From Methanomicrobiaceae archaeon (GTDB taxonomy: Archaea > Halobacteriota > Methanomicrobia > Methanomicrobiales > Methanomicrobiaceae), in assembly GCA_016926855.1 (NCBI GenBank), contig JAFGNT010000001.1, positions 1-50,310 on the forward strand: 50,310 nt of DNA, in the 5' to 3' direction. The notes beneath the pieces were generated by a model. It made no database searches. It saw nothing but the letters and a program-made list of their open reading frames with translations, and was not told where the DNA came from. Shown piece after piece: positions 33,112 to 42,930 of this stretch (positions within the stretch are counted from its first letter, which is position 1; every line of letters begins with the position of its first letter). A program made the position numbers and the translations under genes.

Positions 33112-34635
33112 ATGAAACTCTCGGTCCGACTGATGGATATCACAAGCCGCGGTGTGCTTCTGAATCGTGCGGACGCCCGCTTCATGGGCGTACTTGATGG
33201 TGACCGGGTACAGGTCATCAACGAAAGCCGGGGCATTGCTGTTCCCGCCGTCGTGGACACGACGTCGTCGCTAATTAACCAGGGCACTATCGGGATCTAC
33301 CGCCTCACCAATGATCGCCTGATGGTTGCCGACGACGACACAATTGAAGTGCGTGAAGCGCCCCCCCCGGCCTCGATTGCTCATATCAAGAAAAAAATGG
33401 ACGGGATGCGGCTGAACAAGGCCGAGATGCTGGAGGTTATTTCGGATGTTGTCAACGAGGACCTCTCCCCCATGGAACTGACGGCCTTTGTCACGGCCTC
33501 GTACATCAATGAGCTTGATATGGACGAGATCGAGCATCTGACGCGGGCGATGGTTGAAACCGGAGACCAGCTTCACTTTTCCTCGCATCCGATCGTGGAC
33601 AAGCATTCAATCGGCGGTGTTCCGGGAAATAAGATATCACTGCTGATTGTGCCTATCATTGCTTCGACGGGCCTCAAAATCCCGAAGACGAGTTCCCGTG
33701 CGATTACCGGAGCGGGTGGGACCGCCGATCTGATGGAAGTGATTGCACCCGTCGAATTTTCAGCATCGGAGGTGCAGCAGATGACCGAGAAGGTGGGCGG
33801 TACCATTGTCTGGGGTGGCGCCACCAACATCGCACCGGCAGACGACCGGATCATTCTTGTCGAGTATCCCTTCAAGATCGACGCCCGCGGACAAATGCTC
33901 GCGAGTGTCATGGCAAAAAAAGCCGCTGTGGGTGCTGATCTCGTGGTCATTGATATACCGGTGGGGGAGAATACGAAGGTGACCACGGCACAGGAGGGGA
34001 GAAAACTTGCACGCGATTTCATCGAGCTCGGAGAACGCCTCGGGATGAATGTCCAGTGCGCCCTCACATACGGCGAATCACCTGTCGGTCATTCAATCGG
34101 TCCCAATCTTGAAGTAAAAGAGGCTCTTGCCGTACTGGAGGGGGCCCGCGAACCGAATTCCCTCGTGCAGAAGAGTGTTTCCATCGCGGGGATTGCACTT
34201 GAAATGGCGGGGAAGGCGGCCCGCGGTGCCGGTGCCGATCTTGCACAGGATCTCCTGTCATCGGGAAAAGCACTCGAAACAATGAAGGCGATCATCGAAG
34301 TGCAGGGTGGCGATCCTGCAGTCACGTCGGCCGATATCCTTCCGGGAGATCACTCGTTTGATGTGCACGCACCCGAAACGGGATATGTCATCAATCTCAA
34401 CAATCGTGCACTTATTACGATTGCCCGTGCCGCCGGAGCCCCGTCTGACAACGGGGCCGGCATATACCTGCATGCAAAGAAGGGTTCACGTGTGCAGAAG
34501 GGAGATCCGATATTCACCATATATGCTGAAAAGGGGTGGCGCCTTGAGAAGGCGATCGAGGTGGGCCGCAGGCTGATGCCGGTCGTTGTCGAAGGCATGC
34601 TGCTGGATCGAATCCCGTCGGAGCACTGGGCGTAA
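33112..34635 (+). CDS. AMP phosphorylase (archaeal DeoA-like)
   Basis: A 507-residue nucleoside phosphorylase family enzyme that splits AMP and other NMPs to ribose 1,5-bisphosphate in the archaeal nucleotide salvage pathway. The archaeal N-terminal domain (1-85, [18 protein letters not shown]) precedes the phosphorylase core: [77 protein letters not shown]. Length is that of AMP phosphorylases rather than bacterial thymidine phosphorylase. It lies between two surface-protein genes without an evident link. Confidence 0.93.
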   Translation: MKLSVRLMDITSRGVLLNRADARFMGVLDGDRVQVINESRGIAVPAVVDTTSSLINQGTIGIYRLTNDRLMVADDDTIEVREAPPPASIAHIKKKMDGMRLNKAEMLEVISDVVNEDLSPMELTAFVTASYINELDMDEIEHLTRAMVETGDQLHFSSHPIVDKHSIGGVPGNKISLLIVPIIASTGLKIPKTSSRAITGAGGTADLMEVIAPVEFSASEVQQMTEKVGGTIVWGGATNIAPADDRIILVEYPFKIDARGQMLASVMAKKAAVGADLVVIDIPVGENTKVTTAQEGRKLARDFIELGERLGMNVQCALTYGESPVGHSIGPNLEVKEALAVLEGAREPNSLVQKSVSIAGIALEMAGKAARGAGADLAQDLLSSGKALETMKAIIEVQGGDPAVTSADILPGDHSFDVHAPETGYVINLNNRALITIARAAGAPSDNGAGIYLHAKKGSRVQKGDPIFTIYAEKGWRLEKAIEVGRRLMPVVVEGMLLDRIPSEHWA

Positions 34636-34648
34636 CCGGAGGACTATC

Positions 34649-36055
34649 ATGAATGAGATGGGATTACACAAAGGTATGGGGGCTGCCCGGTTCTGCGTGG
34701 CACTGATTATTCTTGCGGCTCTTATTCCTGCGGCGCAGGCAACAGTGCTGTCGTTTTCGGTCGTAGACGAAACCGATCAGGCTCTGCTGGACGGTGCATC
34801 GATCTATAGTGACGGGGATTATATCGGAAAGACGGGGAGTTCGGGTACATACTCCTACGAGCACGCACACACCTCTTCTTTTAACGTGAAGATTGTCATG
34901 CCGGGGTATGACGACTGGGTCGATAGTGTCTCCTCCACTGCGACAGGGGTGACGGCATCCCTTTCCCGCAAAACGATCTTTCTTTCCATCACCGTGTATG
35001 ATGCCATAACACTACAGCCCGTTTCCGATGTGCTGATAAAACTGGACGGTGAAGACGGTGCCGATTCCGGACGTTCCACAGTTGCCGGACGTGTGGATTT
35101 CGACGTTCGGGCCGGTGCAACCTATAATGTGGAAATCGTGGCACCCCGGTACGATACTCTCCTTCGGACTGTCGAAATGGGAAACAGTGCAAAGGACGTG
35201 CAGTACTGGCTCTACCGGAATGATCTCTTCGTCATCCGGGTTCGGGATGCTGAAACGAAATCTCCCCTTGCAGGTGTCCGCATCTCGGTGGATGATCGCG
35301 AAAAAGGTATTTCAAGCGATGAAGGGGCGCTTTCTCTCTATCTCGAGAGGGAAAGATCCTATTCTATCACGTGTGAAACAGACGAGTACCAGACCATCAC
35401 GGAGACGCGGTATGTGACCGCTGAGGATGCAGTATTCGACTATCTCATGTCAAAATCCCTCTATTCTCTCTCGATCTCAGTCTTTGATTCCGATAAAACC
35501 CCGGTTGAGGGGGCGGCCGTCTATATCGACGATGCGTTCCACGCGACGACCGGCACGTATGGCAGCGCAGGGCTTCTTAACCTGAAGGCAGGCGTCCACA
35601 CGATCGAGGTCAGGAGGGAAGGATTTCTGACGTGGACGTCGGATATCGAAATGCGTGACGGAGGGACGGACCTCACGGTCGAACTTGCCTATGCTTCGGC
35701 AGTGGTAACGGTCCATGTTGCCGATGATAACCAACAGGCCATATCCGGGGCACGCATTCTTGTTGACGGTGAGTACAGAAAACCAACGGACAATGCCGGG
35801 ATTGCCGTTCTGGAACTTGCAGCCCACCGGACATATAACATCACGGCGCTCCGCGACGGGTACCGCCCTGCCTCGGTCTCTCATGACATACCCTCCGGCA
35901 CGAGCGCTGCCGACGTCTCGCTCGTACTGGCACCCGAACTGGACATAGCATTATTTTACGTGGCGGGAATCGGGATTCTGGTACTGGCGGGAGTTGCCCT
36001 GGTTTTCAGATGGGTTAAAACCGGGCCGCGCCGAAGAAGACCGCCGGGATTATGA
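34649..36055 (+). CDS. Surface protein with repeated Ig-like/PEGA-like domains
   Basis: A 468-residue membrane-anchored exoprotein. A signal peptide ends near ALIPAAQA. Five similar domains of ~80 residues follow, each with the pattern V-D-x-x-x-x-P-x-x-GA-x-I-x-V-DG and a closing YNI or YSI element (LSFSVVDETDQALLDGASIY; ISVFDSDKTPVEGAAVYI; VHVADDNQQAISGARILVDG). These resemble carboxypeptidase-regulatory or PEGA modules. One membrane helix (about 432-456) and an Arg-rich cytoplasmic tail end the protein. ATG 34649 follows GGAGGACT, 13 nt behind the AMP phosphorylase stop. Confidence 0.82.
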   Translation: MNEMGLHKGMGAARFCVALIILAALIPAAQATVLSFSVVDETDQALLDGASIYSDGDYIGKTGSSGTYSYEHAHTSSFNVKIVMPGYDDWVDSVSSTATGVTASLSRKTIFLSITVYDAITLQPVSDVLIKLDGEDGADSGRSTVAGRVDFDVRAGATYNVEIVAPRYDTLLRTVEMGNSAKDVQYWLYRNDLFVIRVRDAETKSPLAGVRISVDDREKGISSDEGALSLYLERERSYSITCETDEYQTITETRYVTAEDAVFDYLMSKSLYSLSISVFDSDKTPVEGAAVYIDDAFHATTGTYGSAGLLNLKAGVHTIEVRREGFLTWTSDIEMRDGGTDLTVELAYASAVVTVHVADDNQQAISGARILVDGEYRKPTDNAGIAVLELAAHRTYNITALRDGYRPASVSHDIPSGTSAADVSLVLAPELDIALFYVAGIGILVLAGVALVFRWVKTGPRRRRPPGL

Positions 36056-36330
36056 TAATTAAAGACACCATATGTTTGGCCCTGAACGTGAGGGGAAATC
36101 GTAGAGAGTGATGGGAAAAAACAATATTTTATTAATTTGATTATCTTTACTGATTATTCATTGAAAAAAAGTTTATATATAGTCAAGTTTATTATGGGTA
36201 CATACATAACTGATCTTCGTCTTTGTACAGCAAAGACCGTTACCGTTCCGCTGTACTGTGTGCTCGTTGATCAGGCACTCTGCTCAGGTCTTCCATTCAG
36301 ATCACATCAATGCGAACGAGGGATACAACA
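36056..36330 (+). promoter_or_regulatory. AT-rich promoter region of the VWA gene
   Basis: A 275-nt gap, strikingly AT-rich between about 36120 and 36195. GAAAAAAAGTTTATATATAG (36163-36182) is an excellent BRE/TATA element, predicting a start near 36205 and a leader of ~125 nt. GAGGGA, 7 nt before ATG 36331, is the ribosome binding site. Confidence 0.6.
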
Positions 36331-39324
36331 ATGAAACAAAGGACACTCATCCTGGTGCTCATCGTGTGCGCTGTCTTATGCAATCCGGCAGCTGCCGCTA
36401 CCGCACAGGATTTTACGTTGAGTTCCGACACGGACTGGCTTGTCGCGGGTGAAGGCCATGCGACATTCACTGCCGCGCTGAACGGATCGATTCCCGGCGT
36501 CACAATCTCACAGGTGATATTTACCTGCACTGATTCATCGTTTGGTGACGTGGATAAATCGACAGTGACAACCGCACCGTACGCCACCACATTCGGTTCC
36601 ACTAAAAGCGGAACTGCGCCGATCGAGGCTCAAATCTGGTATTATGAGGGGGGGAATGCGTCGGCGTTAACAAAAACCCTCGACCAGAAGATAGACCATA
36701 ATCTGCCGTACCGCATCTCGTCGATCATTTTTCCGGTCGAAATGACTGTCAATGAGACAACCGATATTATTGTTTTTATGCAGGACATCTACAATAATCC
36801 CGTCGACAATCTTCGCGAGGCCGATGAAAACCGGCTGAATCAGGCAGAAAAGATCCAGTTCACCTGCTCTCCGGCCGATGCCGGATTTCTGGACGGAATG
36901 ACGTATATCACCGATTTTACCGTGCCGGTGGACGCGTCCGGTGAAATTTCAGTCGAATTCAAGGCATCTCAGGTAATTGGAACGAACATCATCCTTATTG
37001 CGCCAGCACAGGCAGTCCCATCCCGATGGGTAGCCATTCCCGTTGTCGGCAATGCTGAACCCGTTTCGATAATCGTATCTGTACAGCCGAATATAGGCAA
37101 TCCTCCTTATATCCCTGCCGACGGGGCGAGCCAGTTTTTCCTGACATACCTGCTGGAGGACCGGTACGGGAATCCATCGGGCAATTCTTCGGTTACGATT
37201 ACACCGTCGGATACGGGCATAGCACAAACGCTTCGCACAAATTCTGACGGGCAGATCATGGTCTCGTTCGGGCCGCGCGATACGACCGGTATCATCGATA
37301 TTACAGCGCGCTCGGATGTGAACGGGAGCGTCGTGTCGCACCAGAGTGTCGAGTTTGTGAGCACCGATCCCACCGATATGCTGCTGACCGCGAGCCCGCA
37401 GGTCATGCCCTCCCATGATGTGGATGCCGGCCTCACCTCGCAGTTGCGGGCAAAAGTCCTGGACCAGAAAGGCAATCCCGTGCAAAATGAGTTTGTTACA
37501 TTCCAAATCGTGAATCTGGTCAATGATTCCGCACAGATCAGCCCTCCCTCGCTCGTTTCGACAAACGCCAGCACAAATCAGAATGGGTATGCCATCGTGG
37601 ATTTCATTCCCGGGACGTTTGAGACTGACTGGCAGAAGGCACATTATGACGAAACGGCCGAGGCGTCGTGCGATGTTTTAGCAATCTGGAATACGACCTC
37701 ACGAACCGTGTCGCTTGAGTGGAAGAATTTCCCGTACCTCAGCGTCGAAACGCAGGTGAATCCCGAAACCGTTGGAGTCAACGAAACGGTTGACGTGACA
37801 ATACGCCTTATCGGCAATGGTTATGCACTTCAACCCAATCCGATCGATGTGGTGCTCGCTGTCGACCGGTCAGGAAGCATGCTCTATGACAATCCCGATC
37901 GGATGTACTCGGTCAGGGAGGCTGCAAAGGATTTTGTGAATGAGATGTCGGTGACACGAGATCAGGTTGCTGTCGTCTCTTTCGGGATAAAAGGCTACAT
38001 TTCAAGACCCGGAATAAACTCAGGACTCTCCACATCTTATATCAACAATATCTATGTGTATCCGACCTCATACAGCGATTATGCGACGGTTGACGCATCA
38101 CTGGCCTCTGCTCCAGAGTCTATACCGCTCACGCTCGATTCGCTGGTTCCTGATTACGGAACCCCGATGCGTCACGCCCTCTATATGGCGATCAATGAGG
38201 TCATCGATCATGGGCGGGATTCAGCCGTTCGGGCCGTGATTCTCCTTTCGGACGGCGATTACAACCATTACGGGGATCCGCTGGCGCGGGGCACAGGATA
38301 TACGTCGTATAGCCCGACTTCGTTTGGAAGTCTGACCAGTAGTTACTATAAATATGCAGGGCTCTCGACCGCCGATCAGAACATGGCAACATACGCCACC
38401 GCGCATAATATCACCATTTACTCTATTGGGTTTGCCAGCAGCATTTCTGCAGGAGGTAGATCGACACTCAGGCAGCTGGCAGAAACGACGGGTGGAATCT
38501 ACTATGATGCGAGTGCAGCCAACATAGGCGATATCTATACGGAAATTGCCGGAAAACTCAAGACGGAGGCCGGTGTCGATACCACCATGAATATCGCGTT
38601 TACGGGAATCGAGATCAACAATGTCACCTATAGCGGCAATGCGGCCGACGTCGTCGAGTACGTCTACCAGGTCGGAGACTCGACAACCATCGAGAGCTGG
38701 AATTTTACCCATACGATCACGCCCTGCTATACAATTGACCAGAGGGCGGACTGGAACCCCGGTCGGAGCCTTAATTTTACCGTGGATGACATCGGGACGA
38801 TCCGGCTGAACCAGACCTGGGAAACGCATTTCCTGCTGCGTATGCTGCAGGGAGGGAATATCAATATTTTCGGCCCGGGTTCGGTGATCAGCTTCGACAA
38901 CGGAGCCGGCACCCTCACCCTCCCGGATACATTCATTACGGCCGTGCCGAACCTGAACGCGACGGGTATAGATTTCATGGTACTCTCCATCGAGAATTTC
39001 GAGAGCCCCAACCGGGATTCGTTTGTCGATACCCTCCAGCTCACCTGGGACCTGAATTACACCGGCCTGTACGATGTAACCCAGTCTCTCTGGTATCAGC
39101 GTGTCGGTGACCCCACTGCCGTCAGATTCAAGCGAATCGTGGCAGTTAATCCGATCCCGATCCCGGCGGCATACTCGGCCTCCCTTGACTGCCGCAATCT
39201 CAATCCCGGAGAGTATAGTATCTGGATCACCGCAAAGGCTCCGGATGCACCGGACGACAGGGCTGATATTGCCGGGGCCATCACGATCGGGAACAGCGCC
39301 GCAGCATTCATCAGGATCGAATAA
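36331..39324 (+). CDS. Large secreted protein with Ig-like (invasin-type) and von Willebrand A domains
   Basis: A 997-residue exported protein. The start ATG 36331 is supported by GAGGGATACAACA. A signal peptide (1-23) precedes ~480 residues of beta-rich repeats. These include two Big-1/invasin-like modules (VQPNIGNPPYIPADGASQFFLTY; ASPQVMPSHDVDAGLTSQLRAKV). A VWA domain runs from about 508 to 720 with a complete MIDAS site: DRSGS (512-516), the Thr of DYGTPMRHAL and the Asp of LLSDGDYN. A further beta region ends the protein. No C-terminal membrane helix or PGF-CTERM signal is visible, so attachment must be non-covalent or via partners. Confidence 0.85.
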   Translation: MKQRTLILVLIVCAVLCNPAAAATAQDFTLSSDTDWLVAGEGHATFTAALNGSIPGVTISQVIFTCTDSSFGDVDKSTVTTAPYATTFGSTKSGTAPIEAQIWYYEGGNASALTKTLDQKIDHNLPYRISSIIFPVEMTVNETTDIIVFMQDIYNNPVDNLREADENRLNQAEKIQFTCSPADAGFLDGMTYITDFTVPVDASGEISVEFKASQVIGTNIILIAPAQAVPSRWVAIPVVGNAEPVSIIVSVQPNIGNPPYIPADGASQFFLTYLLEDRYGNPSGNSSVTITPSDTGIAQTLRTNSDGQIMVSFGPRDTTGIIDITARSDVNGSVVSHQSVEFVSTDPTDMLLTASPQVMPSHDVDAGLTSQLRAKVLDQKGNPVQNEFVTFQIVNLVNDSAQISPPSLVSTNASTNQNGYAIVDFIPGTFETDWQKAHYDETAEASCDVLAIWNTTSRTVSLEWKNFPYLSVETQVNPETVGVNETVDVTIRLIGNGYALQPNPIDVVLAVDRSGSMLYDNPDRMYSVREAAKDFVNEMSVTRDQVAVVSFGIKGYISRPGINSGLSTSYINNIYVYPTSYSDYATVDASLASAPESIPLTLDSLVPDYGTPMRHALYMAINEVIDHGRDSAVRAVILLSDGDYNHYGDPLARGTGYTSYSPTSFGSLTSSYYKYAGLSTADQNMATYATAHNITIYSIGFASSISAGGRSTLRQLAETTGGIYYDASAANIGDIYTEIAGKLKTEAGVDTTMNIAFTGIEINNVTYSGNAADVVEYVYQVGDSTTIESWNFTHTITPCYTIDQRADWNPGRSLNFTVDDIGTIRLNQTWETHFLLRMLQGGNINIFGPGSVISFDNGAGTLTLPDTFITAVPNLNATGIDFMVLSIENFESPNRDSFVDTLQLTWDLNYTGLYDVTQSLWYQRVGDPTAVRFKRIVAVNPIPIPAAYSASLDCRNLNPGEYSIWITAKAPDAPDDRADIAGAITIGNSAAAFIRIE

Positions 39325-39439
39325 TCTTTTCTCCTTTTTCGCGAGAACCACCGGATCACGGTGCAGTCCTGCAGCCCAAACGATTGCGTACCACAGTCTT
39401 TTGGAATTCATCTGAAAAAAAGTCCCCGGTGCCGCTGCA

Positions 39440-39511
39440 CGGATCCAGCGGGAATCGAACCCGCGTCCTTGGGTTCGAAGCCCAAGAGGATATCCTCTAC
39501 CCTATGGATCC
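39440..39511 (-). tRNA. tRNA-Arg (anticodon TCG)
   Basis: On the minus strand, acceptor GGATCCA pairs with TGGATCC, discriminator G. The anticodon stem TTGGG/CCCAA closes loop CTTCGAA, giving TCG. T-arm GCGGG-TTCGATT-CCCGC is perfect. CCA is not encoded and no intron is visible. Confidence 0.95.
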
Positions 39512-39568
39512 ACCCCAAACATTCGTATGATAATGTATTAAGCATTTTCCCGGCGATAATTGTACAAA

Positions 39569-39994
39569 ATGATCCTCGCAGCAGCAGAAATTGGTCGGCG
39601 TATCCGCGCGGGTGATCTCGTGATACGCCCCTATTCGGAAGAGTCCCAGCAGCCTGCATCGTATGATCTCCGTGCCGCGGAAGACTGCACACTCAGACGG
39701 GGAGGGTGTACGCTCGTACACAGTTGCGAATGGGTGGAGCTTCCTTGTGACATCGCCGGAACCCTCCGGTGTCGTTCCTCCTTCGGAAGACGTGGTGTCC
39801 TGATCGGCGGCGGATTCGTAGACCCGGGCTTCCGCGGTCAGCTGACGCTCTGCCTTGTAAACATGGGGGATGCGGACGTGCCCGTGACAGCGGGTGAACG
39901 GGTGGTGCAGCTAATCCTGCATGCGGTGAAAGGCGGTGACCGACTCTATGAAGGACGATATCAGGACAGCACAGGGGCCGTGGATGCACGATGA
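39569..39994 (+). CDS. dcd: dCTP deaminase / dUTPase family protein
   Basis: A 141-residue trimeric beta-barrel enzyme that deaminates dCTP and perhaps also hydrolyses dUTP, as archaeal members often do. IRPYSEESQQPASYDLRA, GTLRCRSSFGRRGVLIGGGFVDPGFRGQLTLCLVN (Arg-Ser-Ser and the catalytic-Glu position region) and GERVVQLIL match the family. It is shorter than bifunctional MJ0430-type enzymes. ATG 39569 lacks a ribosome binding site and follows an AT-rich stretch, so it may be leaderless. It overlaps nrpR by ATGA. Confidence 0.82.
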   Translation: MILAAAEIGRRIRAGDLVIRPYSEESQQPASYDLRAAEDCTLRRGGCTLVHSCEWVELPCDIAGTLRCRSSFGRRGVLIGGGFVDPGFRGQLTLCLVNMGDADVPVTAGERVVQLILHAVKGGDRLYEGRYQDSTGAVDAR

Positions 39995-40941
39995 CATTTG
40001 ACAGATCCGAACGAAAATACGTTGAAATTCTCAGGATTCTCCGGGATCACCAGGATCCTGTCGGTGCGAAGCGCCTTTCCGAGCTCATGGCGGAGCGGGG
40101 TTTCGTGCTCTCCGACCGTGCGGTCCAGTACTACCTGCAGTATCTCGATGAGATGGGTTTCACTCATAAAGTGGGCAACCGCGGCCGGGTCCTCACAGTA
40201 ACCGGGAAGACCGAGACGGAGCAGGCACTTGTGGACGAGCGGATCGGATTCATTATCTCCAAACTCGAACGCCTTGCGGTCCGGAGCACGTACAATCCGG
40301 TCACAGGTACCGGAGATGTTGCTTATAACCTCTCAATCGTCCCCGATGATCAGGTCGAGGGTGTGAGTGAGGCCTTCGACGAAGTGCTGAAAGCAGGCAT
40401 GGGCTTCTGCTCCTCGTACCGCATTGTCGACCGGGACCCCCGGGTTCCGCCGGGTCACACGGGTTTTTTAACGGTCTGCAGCATCACGCTCGACGGCGTC
40501 CTCCAATCCCAGGGCATCCCGGTGAAAATGGCATTTGGGGGAACCCTGTCCATCCGTGATTTCCAGCCTATCGTATTTGAGGATCTTATCGGGTACAGGG
40601 GCACGACCGCCGATCCTCTGCAACTCTTTATCACTGCCGGTCTCACGTCGGTCGGCAGGATTGTCGAGACCGGAACCGGGACAGCACTCGTGAACATCCG
40701 CGAAGTTCCGGTATCGGCCCTGTCGAGGGTGGAAGAGATTGCGGTACACATGCGGGAGGCAGGATTTATATTTCCCGTAACGATGGGGACGAAGGTCTTC
40801 AACCTCATGGAGCATCCCTATCGCCTCGCGATTGTTGCTTTCTCGGGAATGAATTTGATCGCACGCAGCACCGAAGCCGGATATTCCATCAGGACAGAAA
40901 TCGGGGCAGGGAATATCCCGTATACAAAAGTGACCGAATAA
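39991..40941 (+). CDS. nrpR: NrpR-type transcriptional repressor
   Basis: A 316-residue regulator with an N-terminal winged helix (about 1-75: KYVEILRILRDHQDPVGAKRLSELMAE, DRAVQYYLQYLDEMG) and a single NrpR regulatory (DUF128) domain. The latter includes RSTYNPVTGTGDVAYNLS, VPPGHTGFLTVCSITLDGVL, GIPVKMAFGGTLSI and TGTALVNIREVP. NrpR represses nitrogen-assimilation genes and releases DNA when 2-oxoglutarate is high. The one-domain layout matches NrpRI of Methanosarcina-type systems, which work with a separate NrpRII. Coupled to dcd by ATGA. Confidence 0.9.
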   Translation: MTFDRSERKYVEILRILRDHQDPVGAKRLSELMAERGFVLSDRAVQYYLQYLDEMGFTHKVGNRGRVLTVTGKTETEQALVDERIGFIISKLERLAVRSTYNPVTGTGDVAYNLSIVPDDQVEGVSEAFDEVLKAGMGFCSSYRIVDRDPRVPPGHTGFLTVCSITLDGVLQSQGIPVKMAFGGTLSIRDFQPIVFEDLIGYRGTTADPLQLFITAGLTSVGRIVETGTGTALVNIREVPVSALSRVEEIAVHMREAGFIFPVTMGTKVFNLMEHPYRLAIVAFSGMNLIARSTEAGYSIRTEIGAGNIPYTKVTE

Positions 40942-40947
40942 AAGGGA

Positions 40948-42930
40948 TCAGGTGATCCAGAAGAGGTCGTCTTCCTCCTCCTCTTCAGGTATGGATGTGC
41001 GGGTTTTAGACTGATCAGCCGCCGGGATCACATTGATCCGGCGTTTTCCCGGGTCGACTTCCTGTGGTTTTACGGGTGAATTCTGCATGCTTTTCTCCGC
41101 GTTTTTCAGCAGGTTATCGATAGCGCCGCCGGATGTCCGGCGCTTTGACACCCGGTCATCAGCGATGATTATGTCATGGACTTTTTTACCTGGTGATGCC
41201 ACGCGGACCTTTTTGTCGTCCGTAATGAGTTCACGGACCTTTTTTCCGGCCGATGCAACGTGGACCCGTTCCGCATCGATGATCCTCTCTTTCGGCCTGT
41301 GTGTTGTCGGAGTGATCGTGACGCGTTCCGCGTTAATAATACGATCATTCGCCTTCGGCAGGGTGTGAACCCGTAACGGGCTGTCGTCTTTCGGGCCCGG
41401 CCCGGTTTTCCTGCTGGAAAATCCGATGTCCCGCGCCTCAAAAATTGAATTCTTCGGAGTACTTCGATCCCCGCCGCTCGTCTGGCGGGTTATATCCAGT
41501 TCGGTGCGTGAGGGCCGCTCGGGAAGGATCAGGCCGTCATCCTTCCCTGCATCACATTTTCTGGCATTGAGAACCGCCATATCGTCTTTGAGAGGCCGTG
41601 AAACCGCACCCGGATCCCGGTGAGGTGTATTGAGAGAGATTTTCTCATCGTGCAGCTGCCCGCCTCCTGATCCCGTATCAGGGAGTCCGGGTTCACCTGA
41701 TGCAGCCTCGTCCTGCTTTTCGTCCGGAAAAGACGCTTCCTGCTCAACCAGAGCCGCACGCTCACGTTCCTCCTCCTCCTGTCGCTCTTTTTCCTTTTCG
41801 AGAAGGTACATGTGCCGTATCTTCCTGATATCATTGATCCGGGGGATATTTTCAAGACCGGAAAGCATGATGATGATACCGACATAGCCGGTGTTCCTGA
41901 CGGGATAGTCGCCTGAACGCATCTCGAGACCGGCAATGCTCCGGTCAATCCATTTGCGCACTGTCTGAAAACCCTTCATCGAGAGTTCCTTTGAGGGGCC
42001 GGCAATGAGAACGAGAGCCTTTTCCGCACTGGTCAGGTCGCAGGGAATGGATATCTCTTCATAGACCGCACGTTTTGCAAGTGACACGATCCGCGCCGCA
42101 CGCCGGTGGGCGCCCTCGAAAAAGAACCGGGCAGATCGCCACCGGTCGAAGATATCAAACCAGCTGCTTGGCAGTCTTTCGGCGGCATACCCGATTGCGA
42201 CAAGACCATTTCCTTTGAGAGTGTTGAGGATTTCTCCGGCATCAAGGACGACTTCCGCGACCTCAAGCCCCTCTTCATTGAACTCGCCTGCCCGGAGAAG
42301 AAGGCCGACCTGTCGTCCGATCCGTTCGTTGAGGAGCATGTAGATGTCCCTCGGATTCGTCGGCGCCACCGCTGTTTTCCTCAGGCGATGCCTGCGTTTG
42401 TGTTCCTCCTCGAAAGTGTCGTATTTCTCCCTGATTTTTTTATACCATGTCTCATTGTCAAAGAGGATGATCGCATCGAAGTAATGCCGGATCGTTTCGA
42501 TGTCGTCCGCAGCCTTCGCAGACCGTGCGGCTCCTTCCCCCAGACAGGGAAGGGTGACGACCGCAAAAACCGGCTCGATAAAGGAGTTCCTTATCTCGGG
42601 AACAATGACCCCGATGGCATCGGCCATACTGCCGCCGAGCCCGGTGAAGACCATAATCGCATCGATCTCCACCGTATCCATACGCTGGATCGCGGTCATT
42701 ATCTCCTCTATGTCGATTGTCGACGCCGTATCGTGGTGCTGAACAGGATCGAGGGCCGGGAAATGAAATTTTGTTGAATCGGGGAGGAACCCGAGCTGGA
42801 GCAGCGTATTCGAATCGGTGTCTATTGCAATTGCATGCATGCACCCGATCCCGCTTCGGCGATCGTGGTCATAGAGTTTGTCCACAATCCGGCATCCGGC
42901 CCCCCCCAATCCTATCGCAAGCACTCTCAT
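40948..42930 (-). CDS. Divergent tubulin/FtsZ-like GTPase with long repeat-bearing tail
   Basis: A 660-residue protein. Residues 1-375 look like the tubulin/FtsZ fold: GLGGAGCRIVD (T1, 7-17), AIDTDS (35-40), and FTGLGGSMADAIG (95-107) in place of the tubulin signature GGGTGTG. VVLDAGEILNTL (228-238) sits where the T7 catalytic loop is expected. After a charged coiled segment (373-400), a disordered tail contains an ~18-residue repeat. The protein ends in acid residues and LFWIT, like an FtsZ-type C-terminal peptide. It may be related to CetZ or other archaeal FtsZ-like proteins. No ribosome binding site is visible, so it may be leaderless. Confidence 0.8.
   Translation of the reverse strand: MRVLAIGLGGAGCRIVDKLYDHDRRSGIGCMHAIAIDTDSNTLLQLGFLPDSTKFHFPALDPVQHHDTASTIDIEEIMTAIQRMDTVEIDAIMVFTGLGGSMADAIGVIVPEIRNSFIEPVFAVVTLPCLGEGAARSAKAADDIETIRHYFDAIILFDNETWYKKIREKYDTFEEEHKRRHRLRKTAVAPTNPRDIYMLLNERIGRQVGLLLRAGEFNEEGLEVAEVVLDAGEILNTLKGNGLVAIGYAAERLPSSWFDIFDRWRSARFFFEGAHRRAARIVSLAKRAVYEEISIPCDLTSAEKALVLIAGPSKELSMKGFQTVRKWIDRSIAGLEMRSGDYPVRNTGYVGIIIMLSGLENIPRINDIRKIRHMYLLEKEKERQEEEERERAALVEQEASFPDEKQDEAASGEPGLPDTGSGGGQLHDEKISLNTPHRDPGAVSRPLKDDMAVLNARKCDAGKDDGLILPERPSRTELDITRQTSGGDRSTPKNSIFEARDIGFSSRKTGPGPKDDSPLRVHTLPKANDRIINAERVTITPTTHRPKERIIDAERVHVASAGKKVRELITDDKKVRVASPGKKVHDIIIADDRVSKRRTSGGAIDNLLKNAEKSMQNSPVKPQEVDPGKRRINVIPAADQSKTRTSIPEEEEEDDLFWIT
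41149..41346 (-). repeat. Repeats in the tail of the tubulin-like protein
   Basis: Four imperfect units at residues 529-594: DRIINAERVTI, ERIIDAERVHVASAGKKV, RELITDDKKVRVASPGKKV and HDIIIADDRV. Each has an I-I-x-A/D-x-x-R/K-V core, about 18-19 residues apart. They look like short linear binding motifs in a disordered tail. Confidence 0.75.

Noticed and set aside
38221-39411. 396-codon open frame on the minus strand
   Set aside because: It is antisense to the VWA gene, whose frame has coherent motifs. The product shows no domain and no ribosome binding site.
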